Shown here: in pieces, positions 1-20,689 of the stretch
Position numbering within the stretch: position 1 is the stretch's first letter
Layout: each line of letters begins with the position of its first letter
Source: Leptoclinus maculatus
Taxonomy: Eukaryota; Chordata; Actinopteri; Perciformes; Stichaeidae
NCBI GenBank assembly: GCA_032191485.1
Contig: JAVDOI010000016.1
Coordinates: 4,377,719-4,441,718, forward strand
Reading direction: 5' to 3'
DNA length: 64,000 nucleotides
Notes under the pieces: model-generated
Database searches by the model: none
Told to the model about the DNA's origin: nothing
Seen by the model: the letters and a program-made list of their open reading frames with translations, nothing else
Made by a program: the position numbers and the translations under genes

Positions 1-2600
1 AGCTGGTTCTGCGCTGGACAACTAACATTTTTACACTGTACCATTTCACCAGAGATCCACGTTGTGCTCAGCTCAGTTCAGTTAGATTTGGTTCAGCAGT
101 GGGAAAACCCCACGAGGTCAAAAGCGAGGGGTGATTCTTACTGGAAGTGGACTGTAATTGGATGTCGCATCTGCTTTAATGTACATTTTAGAAGTCTTCA
201 TTGTAGTTTTTTTACCATTCTGCATTTGAGTGAGACATCTTCCTCATTGTATCTGTACTTTTTACCAGTAATTCTCAATGCGAGATCACCCAAGTGCACT
301 TAACCTTAAGGGAATTAATGATGTGTAAAGCATAACTTTAGCCTGATTTATTTTTGGAACAACCTTGGTAGAAGAGAAGTTCAGACTAAAACTTGCACAG
401 GATGGGAAAGGAATATTAATCATAATTTGGTTGTGTCCCATGTGTTATTAGTTTTTCTCAGTTCTTCAATGTGTATTTTATTCTGTTTGTGCTTGAGGTA
501 AGAAGGAAGCAAAGGCTTAGAGTCAGAAGCTGAATGTAAATCTACACATATAGAAATGTAGTTTTAACAGTCGTGTTTGCACGCTTTTCTGCTGTCTCCA
601 GAGTTTTATATTCTTACTTATTACCAAAGGGGTTTAACTGTGGGAGTTTGTTGTGCCGTCTTTGTGTCTGTTCTGAGCTCTACTAATAATACACTTGAGT
701 AGATGCAGCGTGTGGCGGTTTATTGACTTGGCTGCAGTTTTTCCATCTCTGTCACTCTAAACTGGAAGCAACTTCAAATTAATTGCCATTAAGCTTGATA
801 AATTATCTCTCGTGCAAGTTTAGAAAACGTGTCAAAATGTTGTCTTAAAGGGACCAATAAGTCTTGTTGCCTCAAAGTAGAGAGTCCATGCAGAGAGAAG
901 ACTTTCCTTTAGAGATTAAAATAGTGTTTCAGATGACCAATCGTGTATTTTATTAAAGCCCTCATAAGATTGGGTAATGTTCTTTTGGCTTACTTCTGGT
1001 TTGATGAGGCACTGAGACCAAGGTGTACAATCTGCTGACGTACTGTGCATAAAACTGGTGCCTTCGCTTCTTCGGTGGTGTGTTTTTGAATGTCATATCA
1101 AACTGATCAGTCTGGTTTTTACTGACTCACGTTTAATCATTGTCAACGGTTACATTTCTCTCCATGCCAAGACCAAATTGGTGCCCAGACCAAACTGTAT
1201 TGTTTTTATTACATGGAAGAGTTCTGAGGAAAGATCATTTGACTGTGTAAAAAGAGACGTGATGATTGATCTTGGGTCAATAGTCAAAGTCCATAACCCA
1301 ACTCCTATTTTGACTTGGTAACTAACCCATTTGAATCACTTAGTTTTAACTGAGAATCGGTGAAGGTGAGGTAAAATAAGAAAAACAAACACGCTTTTAC
1401 TTACGGGCATGAATCTCTCTTAACGACAGCTTTTTCAGACATTAGTTATTGTATGGGTATATAATGTACTATACAGAATGTGTTATTAACATTCACCCAC
1501 TTCTGGAAATCACCCAGCTGTTCTGCTGTAGTTATGAATTGATTCTTTTTGGTAGTCTGTGTGTTTTTATGCAATAAAAACTTTTTTTTGAAAAGCGGTT
1601 ACAGTTTCTGACTTATTTTACACCGCAGTGGCCATGTTTATGTTTGGAGGGATAAAGAGGAAGAGAAAAGGAAAAAGAGAAAGTGCATATATTGTACAAT
1701 CTTTATCTTCACTTTAGTAGGCAATAAAGATGATCAGATTTCTCAAGGACCAATGTAAATATATATCGTATAAACACCAGAAATGTACTTAAGTTTCAAA
1801 ACTGATCCAAATATGCAAATTTGAGTTGTTTGTTCAGAATGTCAGTCAGGCTGGGCAGAAAATCCAGTTGCAACCTATGTATGCAAATAATGTTCCTCTG
1901 TCAGTGTTTGTACTCAGACTCATATCGGGTTGTCAACACACACACACACACACACGCAGGCTTGTGGAGGAGTTGATAAACAACACACTGATACACCGAT
2001 GTGAGTCATGAATTACGACATGCACACACACCCAGAGAGCCACACCCTGTGTGGGAATTAGACTTCGCTCAGCATGTCTTGACAGCTCTGGTTTCTCTGT
2101 GAACGAGCGTGGAGAGAGAAAACATGCTCAAGAGGTTGGGGAGGGGGGGGGGGGGGGGGGGGGGATGACATGAGGGTGAGAAATGCAGTGTGAGGGAGTG
2201 GAGGACAGACAGTAAGAGAGTAAATGAAGGACTGTGGGAGGGAGGGAGAGTAACAAGTATAAAGTCAAAGGAGGGGAAAACAGCAATAACAAGATAGACA
2301 CTTCATTTGGGTAATGTTCTTTTCACCCCATTACATGTTCTTATGTGTCTCATTTTACTATAAGTCAGAAAACTGATGCTCCATTGTTCTCTTTAATGAC
2401 TGACATGTTCAAGCATGTATACAGGTGTGTAATACAATATATGCCTCTACTACAGACTCTCCACAAACACTAAAAACACCATCAGCCTTTCTGGAAATAT
2501 TTCACAAAACCACCTCAAACATGAGAATTTACATTATATTTCACCGCGTAATCTACAGGACTACAACAATTGAACTTGGTATTACACTAATAGTCACTCA
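1..2600. other. Upstream non-coding region, no gene recognised
   Basis: This is AT-rich DNA with stops in all frames and no recognisable protein. A possible polyadenylation signal AATAAA lies at 1573-1578 and another near 1722, so the first ~1.6 kb could be the 3' UTR of a gene upstream of the window on the + strand; no coding sequence supports this. A (CA)n run lies at about 1936-1954 and an uninterrupted-looking poly-G run at about 2141-2164, inside purine-rich sequence. Confidence 0.4.
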
Positions 2601-2603
2601 ACA

Positions 2604-2928
2604 GCAGTGGTGGAAGAAGTACAAGTACCCATACACCAATCCAAAAATATTCCATTACAAGTAAAAGTCCTGATTTTCAAACCCCCTCCCCTGGGGATCA
2701 ATAAAGTATTCTGATACATAATTAGAAGAAAATAAATCCATTTAAGAAGTTTTGAGGGGAAATCTAAACACTGTCTTTCTTGTAAAGGGTCACAAACCAA
2801 ATAGATTGGGAACAAGTAGTTCAATGTAGTCGAGTAGAAGTAAAAAGTGGCACCATAGTACAAGTACATCAAAACTGTACTTCAGTTCAGTACGCAAGCA
2901 AATGTACTTCGTCACCTTCCACCACTCA
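2604..2928. mobile_element. Non-autonomous DNA transposon (MITE-like) copy 1
   Basis: The left end begins CAGTGGTGGAAGAAGTAC followed by 'tccattacaagtaaaagtcctg'-like sequence. The right end finishes GTACTTCGTCACCTTCCACCACT, which is roughly the reverse complement of the left end. This matches a teleost repeat family known for 'agtggtggaagaagtac' termini, probably a hAT-type non-autonomous element. No transposase is encoded. The target-site duplication is not clear. Confidence 0.6.
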
Positions 2929-2929
2929 G

Positions 2930-4260
2930 TCATTAGCGTCAGTATTGACTCGTTTATTGACAGTTTGCCACCAAAATGTATCACAGAGTGGCTAAAAATA
3001 ATACGTCTAATTCACAATGTGTTGGCCACCTGGCCAAATGCATTTCTGAAAACATATCGTGGTACTGTATCTCAGAGAGGTAGAGCTTTTCAAAATACAA
3101 GCTGTCAACTGAGCAGAGCATGTCAATACTTTCATGCCCTCTTGTTGTGAAGCGAGAAAGAGATGTTTACCTTCCATTCATCTGTGTTTCTGTACGACGG
3201 CCACTAGAGGTCAGGCTCGATCAGTAAATCAGCTTCTGTTGCATCTTCCACCTGTCCAACCCGCATGCTTTTCCCTCTCTGGGTTTACTTGAGCTTTTAG
3301 AGGTGTCTGTGGAGTTTACCCCGACACAAAATGATTTTAACTGGGGGTTGGTTTCGATCCGCCTCCGAGGTGCTTTCCACTGAGAAGAAGAGCCAGAAGA
3401 ACATTGAGATGTTCTCCTCAGGGTTCTCCCCGCTGTTCTGCCACCTCATACCAGAACGGGGCCTCGAGGCTTTTGGGGCTCTGAGGGATCCATCTGGGTT
3501 CAGAAGTCACTCTTAGGGACTGGCCACACTGTCAGAACACAAGAGACTTTTGACTCTGGAGGACGAATATAGGTGCGTATTATAAAGCCTATAGATTAAT
3601 GTAAAGTACCTGGATTACTAGTAGCCATGTAGATGGCAAACGTGTTTGTGACTATCATTAACCCCCAATTCCAGTTGGGTACTGTGCCTTTTTTTTTTAA
3701 AAGACGAGGGGGATTGTGCTGTGCTGGTTAAATGCCAACATAAGAAACTGTTTAATAAATTAAGTATATGAGGTAGAATATCAAAAGCTTGGACATATTC
3801 ATGGTTACTTTGCCTTGAATTCAATACACAGGAAAGACTGGGAAGCATAGATGAAGACAAAGGTCCCATACTGGATTCAAGCACAGGTACATACGTATTT
3901 TAATACTGCACTTTTGCTGCACAAAGAAGTGCAGTAACCTGACGCAGAAACAAAAGTAATATGATCAAAGTCTCAGTGATTCACACTCCTCTTTTAGCAT
4001 GTTTCTGAACATCTTGCTTGTAACCTGCTTCTTCCTCAAATGGCATCAACGTAACTGATGAAAGGCCTCTTTCTGAACATGAGATGTTTTATCAGCCAGC
4101 CAAGGCCTGCAAAGCATATTGAGAAGATTTGATTTATACTTTTTTATTTGAAGACAAGTCATAACAGAATACAATCACATGTTCAACCTTTAAGAAGATG
4201 TTGTTGTGCTGTTAAAATTATGAAATTTGTGGTACATGTTAGTCGCACTGTGCTTTCAAA
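2930..4260. other. Non-coding stretch with one unrecognised GC-richer block
   Basis: No known gene is seen. A GC-richer block at about 3331-3516 keeps an open frame of 61 codons, but it has no splice context, no recognisable domain and no partner exon. It could be a degraded exon or retro-copy fragment. The rest is AT-rich. Confidence 0.3.
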
Positions 4261-4263
4261 ATG

Positions 4264-4420
4264 TAAGTGGTGGCAGAAGTATGTGATCCTGTACTTTGGT
4301 GTAATGATAACACTGTAAAAATACTCTCTTGTAAAAAACAAAGTATGTAAGCATGTGCAATATGTATTTAAAGTATGACAAATAAAAGTACTTTCTGCAG
4401 AACCTACTACTTTATCCTCG
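4264..4420 (+). mobile_element. Degenerate fragment of the same MITE family (copy 2)
   Basis: The sequence starts AAGTGGTGGCAGAAGTATGT and continues with 'gatcctgtactttggtgtaatgataacactgtaaaaatactc', recognisably the left part of the 'agtggtggaagaagtac' family. The right terminus is not convincing, so this is a truncated or strongly diverged copy. Confidence 0.5.
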
Positions 4421-6600
4421 CTTCCCTGTATGGTCTTTAGTTCTTAAGGCATTTAATGAGGAATCATTTCAATTATAATAACTCTGAGTTCTTAAGAGAT
4501 TCCATCACACTCAGAAACAATCCAGAGTTTTCTTTCTCTCAGCATGTGTTGTATCTGACCATCCCATGTACAGTAATGTTGTAAGAGATTTTAAAGGATT
4601 GCTCATATTTGAACCACCTGGTGATTTGGAACAACAAAGTGCGCCAATTATCTTTTTATAACAGCCTCAGAGTGAGATCATTTCTCAAGTGTCCAACTAT
4701 TAAAAGATGAGTCATGGGCATTTGTGGAATCTGCAAAGGCGACATACCTGTTGATGTGTTAAATGTCAGCTCATGGAGCAGTGTGCCCATTTTGAACTTT
4801 AACTGGTTAGACTGACACAATGGGCTCATTCCTCATGGATCCATGCCGTCAGGTGATTGGTAGAGTTTCTGTTTCCTGCATGAGCAGGTAGGAAAGGAGA
4901 CGTGATTTCCACAGGGAAAGAGAAAGGAAAATTGAAAGCGAGGAGTGAATCAGTGCAGTTGAATAACAACAGGTAGATGAGACAAAATGTTCTTTCGCAA
5001 TAAATCTGGATATTTGTCTAGAGTGAAAATGCAACACAAAGATTTACCTTTGATCTACTTCACAGTTAAAAGTCAAAAGGCTCCAGAGTCAAACATCTGG
5101 AAGTCAGATATTTGGTGAATCTGCTTTGAATTACTGAGAATCTGGCTAGATTATACTTCTTTGATGGTAATAAGAAATGTGATGCTACAGAATTTTCTGC
5201 GGCCTGTCTGATAGTAACATTTTTAGCAATGAAACAATAAGACGGCTAATTGAATAATCTATGAGAATTATATAAATTTTATGACCGAAATTGTGATAAC
5301 GAACAATTTGAGTCGTTCATCCAGCAAAAGACCAAATCAAATGATCATCACCGTGGACAACTTTTTGTGTAATTTTACAGCTAAACAAATAACTATTTAT
5401 TTGAAAAATGATCAACAGATTATTATATATAGAACTGAAAATACTCATTTGTTGCGGCTCATGCCATCTAAATGTATCATGCCTCTCTGTCTCACCTCTC
5501 GTGCTTAAACATGCAACACCAGCAAGTCAAATGTGACAGTGGGAACCAAAGTACAGACTGCTTTTCTGTTGCAGCTTCTGTGTTGGTAGACCACAGAACA
5601 ACAGTTGGTGTACTTTGCCCCACACGGATGGCTCACTGATAACACAACTTGCTCAGCACTATAACCTGGTGGTGCACAAAGCTATAGTTGTGATTTGACA
5701 CAAGTAGAGTGTTCTGACAGCCTGTCTGTCTGTGAAAGGCTGCATGTTGGGTGATCGATGCTGTAACTTTTTGCTAAATATGTGAAAGGAAAGTTGAGCT
5801 GTTGTTGTTTGGTGTAATAGATTATTTAAAAAATTAACATTGTAGGGCCATATGTGAAGCAGAATTTACCAAAACTCAAGATTTTTTATTTGCACAATTT
5901 CATGCAGGTGCATTACCAATAGAAACATGTTTTCTTGCTCATTGTATAATGATTTAAGAGCTACACTTTTTTGTAAAAATTGGATTTTCCTGGTTGGATG
6001 GCTGTCAAAAAATGTAACTTTATATATATATATATATATATATATTCTTGGCGACAAATGTTTCAACTGTATTTTTTTGGTGTCTCATAAGTCCCCGTGG
6101 GCTGGGCACTTGAATGTGCATGACAGAAGAAATTAGATAATTAATTTACTAACTAACTTTTTGAATGAAAGAGAAACAGATTAACTAAATCTTGCACCCA
6201 TGCATCCAGAGAGATGAGACATCTGCCTCTGAATCCTTGAGCAAGAAATCAAATTCTTTCATAGCACCATGAGCTCTGTTTAACATAATTTCCAAACGGT
6301 GCAATAAGTGCACTCATCAATACATAAATATACCAATAAATACACACAGGCATACGTTCAATCAGCTGGTCGAAGTCTACTTATGGTCCAGTGATGAGTT
6401 TCTTTCGTTTTCCTGACTGATTTGCAGAGGCGGGTCTCGTTGCAGACTTATGGTCTATTTCTAAGGATGTCTCATGAAATAGAAAATGACGCGACCTGTC
6501 TGTCTCCCTCAGTGACGCTCCTTTGTGCACAGTAGGTGGGATATGCTTTTCAGTATTGAGTCAGACAGATAGAGAGCCCCCTGGCGGCGAAAATATGTAG
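4421..6600. other. Non-coding upstream DNA
   Basis: AT-rich DNA without recognisable exons. It includes a (TA)n run at about 6022-6045. Nearer the tnfaip3 promoter (about 6613-6655) there is a short GT run followed by a GA-rich tract. No gene is supported. Confidence 0.4.
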
Positions 6601-6623
6601 CTACACCCAGGTTGTGTGTGTGT

Positions 6624-6654
<31 letters not shown>

Positions 6655-6672
6655 GGAGGAAAATGGGTGGAC

Positions 6673-6697
6673 GGAAAGTCCCCGTGTGGAAATCCCC
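6673..6697 (-). promoter_or_regulatory. tnfaip3: Two tandem NF-kB binding sites, tnfaip3 promoter
   Basis: Two kB sites sit 15 bp apart. GGAAAGTCCCC at 6673-6683 is the exact reverse complement of the classical immunoglobulin-kappa type site GGGGACTTTCC. GGAAATCCCC at 6688-6697 is the reverse complement of GGGGATTTCC, a full match to GGGRNWYYCC. They lie ~240 bp before the end of the inferred non-coding exon 1. Human A20 is known to be induced by NF-kB through two closely spaced kB elements in its proximal promoter, so number and spacing agree with the gene identity. The transcription start itself is not visible. Confidence 0.75.
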
Positions 6698-6744
6698 TTG
6701 ACTTGTGCCTTTTCCTTTTACAAAAAAAAAAAAAAAAACACAAC

Positions 6745-6938
6745 TATCATTAGCGGACTGTGTACTCCTTTGAAAGGCTTCGCGAGCTGCTAGGGCTCCA
6801 AAATAGATCTGATACTGAAGGAAAGAGAAGGTTGAATGGCGCCGAGGACCGCAGCGGTGAGGCTGAGTGAAGGGGCTCAGAGAGGACTAGCCTGAGCATC
6901 CGGGAGGGCTTTGTTATTACCCCCGACATATTACACAG
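6745..6938 (+). other. tnfaip3: tnfaip3 non-coding exon 1 (5' UTR), inferred
   Basis: Sequence downstream of the kB sites ends in a good splice donor (ACAG|GTAAGA, exon end 6938). Mammalian A20 also has a non-coding first exon followed by an intron before the ATG exon. The 5' boundary is a guess because no transcript evidence is available; the A-rich run at 6721-6738 probably lies just upstream of the start. Confidence 0.5.
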
Positions 6939-8573
6939 GTAAGACACCCGTCCTCCCCTCCTCTGTGCCTCCCCATGTGGACGACATTTCCCACCAAAAA
7001 GGGGAGTGCGACTTGGTTGGGAAGGCTACATCACGCTTGGGCCTCGAGTAAACGTATGGTCGTGTTTCTGGGAACATGGAGGAAAGCGTGAAAGCCTGCT
7101 CACGACAGTGGCTTTGACAGCCATTGTTTACAAAGACGTCACCCTCGAGCGGATAGCGGAGCGTTCGAACGGCCAGATGTAGCGTCGGCGGCGCGACACT
7201 GTAGCGAGACCCGCCGCGTTCGACGCGTTCGAGGGCTACATTGTTTCAAAGGTAGTTGTCATTGGTATTACGTAAGCCTTTAACGTCAGCAAAGTCTTCT
7301 GTTGTTGTGTTTTTGTTAGCGTAGCCATGCCATCCTAAACCGCAGCGTCCACCGCTGTCTTGTCTGCCCCAAAAGTGTGTTCCAGCGGTGCCAGCACACC
7401 ACACAGCGACTAATGACTCGTGTCAACACGCTCCCTGACGTCCAGGTGTCTGTCTTCTAGTCCCTGTCTTCTAGTCCCCATCATGTGACTGATTATAGCC
7501 CCCTTTAGCGTGGCCTAGTTTGCTGTTGCACCTGCTGCTGTTTGAGTTGGTGAAGGTGTTGTGGTTGTTAACTTTAACAGTATCCACCGACTGTTAGCTT
7601 CTTCTAAAACGGTTCATTTAAACATGGGGAAGTTAAACATTTGGCCTACTTGCTGACCATCACTTTCTACTTCCTGTGAACTAAAACATGTGCTGACATA
7701 CTCTTCATTTTGGGGTAAAATATGCCTTTAAAACCTCAAAACAGGTACACTTAAAAAAACTCTTCTTCAATACTTCTACTGTCAGGTTGTGTGTTAAACA
7801 TTAATACGTTTAAGTACCAACCAAAATATTGCATCAAAGCACTGAAAGTTAGCAAGTGTTTGGTCATAGTCTTTGTTTATTTATCCCTCAAACCGACCTG
7901 AATCAGGAAACTTTGCTAACTTTAGGCAACCTTCTCGTACAGCTGCTTGTGTTAAGACAACATCAAACAGGGATGTATTGAGAGTTTTACATACTTTTTG
8001 TGAAGAAATGTTTATCTCCCTCATGCTTTGGCATTGAGAACAGTATCAGTACTGAAACTCTGGCATCATAATGGCACAGGTATCAAACATTTTCTACTAA
8101 TTCCTAGTCTCACTCTGTTGTAAACATTAAGACTTAATGCAGGCGGGCAGTCTTGGAGGCTGTGTGACCCCCCCCCCCCAGCAGCCCTGGGTGGCCTTCA
8201 GTTCAAGTTTTGGAAAACACCCGTTTATTGTTGGAGGGCTTTGAACCCAGTGGGACGCTGGGGCGCCCCTGTTTGGGGGAAACTCAAAAACCATTAAGTC
8301 GAAAAGGAAAATTAAAAGAACACAAAGGGTTCTTTGTGTGTGTTTATTCCATTTGTCCCACCAGAATCTCCAGTGGAAAAGCACCAAACTGCTTTCACAG
8401 TGAGATGATCCTGTGTGTTGGGGTGGTTTCCCCGAACAAACAGTAAATTAAGTTGTGCCTTAAGTCATAATTAATAAGGAATGGGGGAATCTCCTCTGAA
8501 AATGTCCCACCAGTCCCACCAGTCTGTTCTTTTCTGTACTGCGTAATAACCCACTCCCCTTCTCTCCATCCAG
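6939..8573 (+). other. tnfaip3: tnfaip3 intron 1 with CpG-rich block
   Basis: This intron separates the inferred 5' UTR exon from the ATG exon. Its first ~500 bp (about 6960-7460), and especially 7130-7240, are unusually rich in CpG for this window, as expected for an unmethylated promoter island. The rest is AT-rich with a short poly-C at 8167-8179. The acceptor is CATCCAG at 8567-8573 after a pyrimidine tract. Confidence 0.5.
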
Positions 8574-8670
8574 TTTCCACGTTGCTGGGTCAGCGGTGGT
8601 TGGTGCCTCCTCCTCCTCCTCCTCGTTCCTCTTCCTCCCCTCCTTCCATCCACCTGGCCACTCATCCGCC

Positions 8671-16645
<7,975 letters not shown>

Positions 16646-16884
16646 ACACGTACACACCCACGCAGCCACGATGGTGACACATCGCTAGCACGCTACAGCC
16701 GCTGCCCTGCTGTTGGCGCCCCATGCCAGTCAATGCACCTCTGATACTAACTAACCAACTAACTAACTAGCTAGTGACTAACTAGTAACCTTATGGCCTG
16801 AAAATCAAACCCCCCATGTAGAATGTGAAGAGAGAGTGTGTGTATGTGGGGGGGTGTTGGGGGGGAGGGGGGGGGGGGGGGTTG

Positions 16885-16937
<53 letters not shown>

Positions 16938-17940
16938 AGTAGACATGGCCTCCAGAATACCTCTTTGTGCAATTATTATCATCTGATGTGCCCTGTGCAC
17001 TTACACGGTGAGAGGTTTGGCTACATGTCAGAGCAACTGACTTAACTCTTGTGTACAATATGTATTTAGAGGTACGTCGTGAATCGTGCCGGACAAAATG
17101 ATTGTATGTTGACATAACGAAGAAGCATCTGACATTGCTTTCTAGACCACAGCCAAGGATTTATACCTGCCGTCTGTCTGTCTTAACACATCTGTGTATC
17201 TGTCTGCCTGTCTGTCTAGCATTTGCCCTGTAGGATGAGGGATGCGGTAGATGAGGAAGCCCAGCGAACAAATCTGTGGAAGTAGTAAGCAGAAGTGAGC
17301 CGAACTGGGCCAAAGTGAAGCGCTTTGAAAAACGAAATTCAATGGCATGCACCATTGTTTAGCTTACTTCTCCAAAAAAAAAAAAACACTCATGTATGTC
17401 CTCCAAACAAAGACAAAGATTTGCCGAGAAAAGCTCTTGCAATCAATATTGTAAAAATGATCAAGACTTCGTTTTCTTCCATTTGTCAGTTCGAAAGCAG
17501 TTTATATTTTGAGGCAAATTAAACTCGGTATTGTTACTTCTCTGTTATATGAAGTTGGTGAGATTGTTGATATGGAAAGCGAGAACAGACCTTTTGTCTA
17601 TACAGTGCAAGACAGACAGGGCAGGCCCCTGCTAGTTCTGGTGCTACATGTACAGAAATACAAGCCTCTCCATTGTAGCCAACATGCTGGCGGTGTCAGC
17701 GGACAGAAGGCGGAGAACACGGTAGAGACAGGACTCATTCATTCTCTTTCTATTCCTCCTGGCCTTCCTCTTATTCCCCCTCTCCCCTTCCTCCAAAACA
17801 GATCTGTTGCCTTGGACGTTGTTTTGCTGTTTACCGACCACTTAAGCACCTAGAAATGCGTAGACACATACCTACACATACCGCACACAAATGTAGTAGC
17901 TCCAGTCCTGTCAGAAGGGGATTGCCAACAATAAAGAGAA
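16646..17940 (+). other. tnfaip3: tnfaip3 3' UTR, inferred
   Basis: Non-coding sequence after the stop. It holds a G-rich run at about 16847-16881 followed by (TG)n at 16887-16933. A candidate polyadenylation signal AATAAA is at 17930-17935. The exact end is uncertain. Confidence 0.4.
16887..16933. repeat. (TG)n microsatellite, ~47 bp, next to poly-G
   Basis: TG run immediately after a ~35-bp G-rich stretch, in the inferred 3' UTR of tnfaip3. Confidence 0.95.
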
Positions 17941-19572
17941 CTGAGAACATGATGACGGGTGATTAACCACCATATACACACACACACACACACACACATT
18001 TGCACATGCAAACACAGCTCTGTGAGATTGTACGCGCCCCACCCCAGCCTGAGGTGGTAAACAAACCCATAGAGAAATGCATTCCTCTCTGCTCCACCCC
18101 ACTGGATGTGCCAAGGCGACAATTTCAAAACAAAGAGCAATCCCATCGCCTGCTTCGGCTGATCTCGTTTATCTGAATGTGTTTTGTGCTGCTGCTGCAA
18201 CAACAGCACAGTATTGGGGCTGATCCTCGATAAGTTTTGCCTTTAAGTAGTGATTGACATTTTATGGACCAGAGGAGCCTGATCAGTGATCCTGGATCAG
18301 TGCTCCCACCTATAAAATGCTAGGACCTTCCAACCCGATGCCTCATCTCCAACAAAAACACACACACACAGAACGCACGCATGTGTGCGTCTGGAATACG
18401 CAAAACTGACATTCCTGTTATTTTGTTTTATTTGTTTGGGGATTTTTTATTGTATTTTGATATATTTGGTTTTGTTTCTGCCAAAAAAAAAAAAAATACA
18501 TGTGCCATCAACCGCCAAAACAGTTGTTGTTACCTCCTTAAAAATGACCAGCCTGTACCACTCTAAACTAACTCGAGGGCCACAAATAGACATCTCCAAC
18601 CCTGTGTCACCACAGAGTTTATCAAGCTCTATGTGGAAAATCCCCAAATGGGCGCCATCTTTTCATGAGTGTCTTATTTTATCGAAAATACGAAGAAATG
18701 TTTTATCTGCAGAGATAACCTCAATCGTGAAACATTTATCTCACAATCTCTAAATGTGATATCAACTGGATCAGTTATTCCCCTTGTACTTCTGCTGAAG
18801 TGCTCCACTGCTGTAGGCAGATGTCCATCTGTGGCTTCGGTTAGGAAAGCATCGACAAAACAGGCTCTCGGTCCGCCTTCTCATTCAACTGTATCTAAAG
18901 CTGTCGGGCCAGCCCACCTGTTGACGGGCCTGTACGTAGATCTCTGTGTGCTTTAATCACCTCTAGACAAACCTTAATCAATTAAAGGCCAACGTGTGGT
19001 CGGCTCATCGGGACCCCTTGACGAAAGGTTTTCGGGGGCACTGGCTTGAGTTCGACTGGGAGGGAGATCACATAAGTTGCACATGGCTCGTCTAAGCTGC
19101 TGAGGCATTTAGGAATGGTACTCCGACTCGCTTAGGGACATTCCAACAGTAGGAAGAACAACCGCTTAGAAGCAGAAGGTGTAACAAAACATGCAAACTG
19201 TGTGGAAGTTTCTCTGTGACCTTTCGACAATAGGGTATTGTATGAAAAAAAGCCTGGTTTTATTTGTTAAGTATTTATTCATATCAAGATATCTGTATTG
19301 TGTGATTCAATAATTATTTATATGTTGTCCTGAAATGAATTATTTTTATTAAGAAATCTGTCTGTGGTTCTTGTCTCTCCAGTTGTGTGTGTGTGTGTGT
19401 GTGTGTGAGAGGAAAATGTGTGTGCACTACCACAGAATATGTGTATGCACATAACACAAGCATGTGTGCTACGCTACGAGCACTTGCACATGCAGTATGC
19501 TTGTGTGTGCTCTTTAGAGATTTCAACATTGCACTCTCATTACAGCATCTCTCTCTCTCTGCTGTGCTGCGT

Positions 19573-19613
19573 GTTGCCTAACACTGTTTCTGCTGGAAAC
19601 AGTGTTAGGCAAC
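19573..19613. repeat. Perfect inverted repeat (18-bp arms, 5-nt loop)
   Basis: GTTGCCTAACACTGTTTC at 19573-19590 is followed by TGCTG and then the exact reverse complement GAAACAGTGTTAGGCAAC at 19596-19613. Pairing does not extend outward. It is too short for a typical microRNA precursor. It might be a terminator-like or cruciform element, or a scar of local inverted duplication. Confidence 0.9.
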
Positions 19614-20689
19614 GAATCCATCTCCAGTGTAGGAAGTACAGTGGGTGCTGCAAAGAGTCCTCAGCTAGCTGATCGCTCAGGCCTGCTTTAGATGTGGCAG
19701 AGTTTGCACCATTTTCCAACACTTAACTGGGTTAGCTCTTTTTCTTCTCTCCGCCTCCGTTGTTCTTATTTCTTTTTTCTCATTGTTACACATTTCCATA
19801 CAAAAAAGTTCAGATGATGAGGCTTTACTTAGGTGTTTTTTTTCGTCACTATTCAGTTATTTCCAGGCCTAATGTTAGGTCGTCATGCTTTAAAAAAAAT
19901 TTTTTTTAAAAAGGGAACCCCTACCCTCAGCATAGAAAGACATTTCACTCGGGAGTGCAGTGGGAGGGGGGAATTCGGAGCGAGGGGAGATCTGGCAGTG
20001 ACAGGTGGGGAATATGTTATAATTATACATGGCAGGGCAGAGGTGACATTTAACAAGTGTGGGACTGCAACGGTATGCGTGGGCTTTCTCATCAACCTAC
20101 AGCCTCTACCACAGTCAGATTGGTAGGCTGCTGTGGTTTCCTGGAAATACCCCGGCATGCAAACACTCCCTTGTGTAACTGCTCCTTTGCAGACGAGCTC
20201 TGTTTCACTTGACGTGCGAGTGCTTCACTAAATGCGGTGGTTAAACCTTCCCATACAGACTCTATAAAAATAATTATGCGACGCAAACACGTTAGTTACA
20301 AGATAAGAACTCGTATGTAATAGAGGTGCACTCCAATTTTTCATTACCAAAGATCTGTGGTTGAATGGTGATGACAGATTACTAAATTCAATATGCAGTC
20401 ACGAGAAGTACTGTCTATTCAAATGACAAGTGCAGAGCTGTGATGCATTGCCTATAGACCAGTATCACAACATGGCAAATGTATGCAAGATTATATATAT
20501 ATAATAATCAAACTGATGTTCAATACAATGAACTGTGTTCCACTGCAATGGACTATTAGATCTGACAAAACCTTGGAAGTAGGTGAAGTCTGTCACAATA
20601 TACGGTAAACGTTTGAAATCAAAAGCCAGGGTTGGTCATCTTGAGAAATTAGCAAGAGTACGCTAGATTTAAAAAATGATACAACCAAA

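Noticed and set aside
3331..3516. 61-codon open frame in a GC-richer patch
   Set aside because: No family recognised and no neighbouring exon; could be a degraded fragment but not supportable as a gene.
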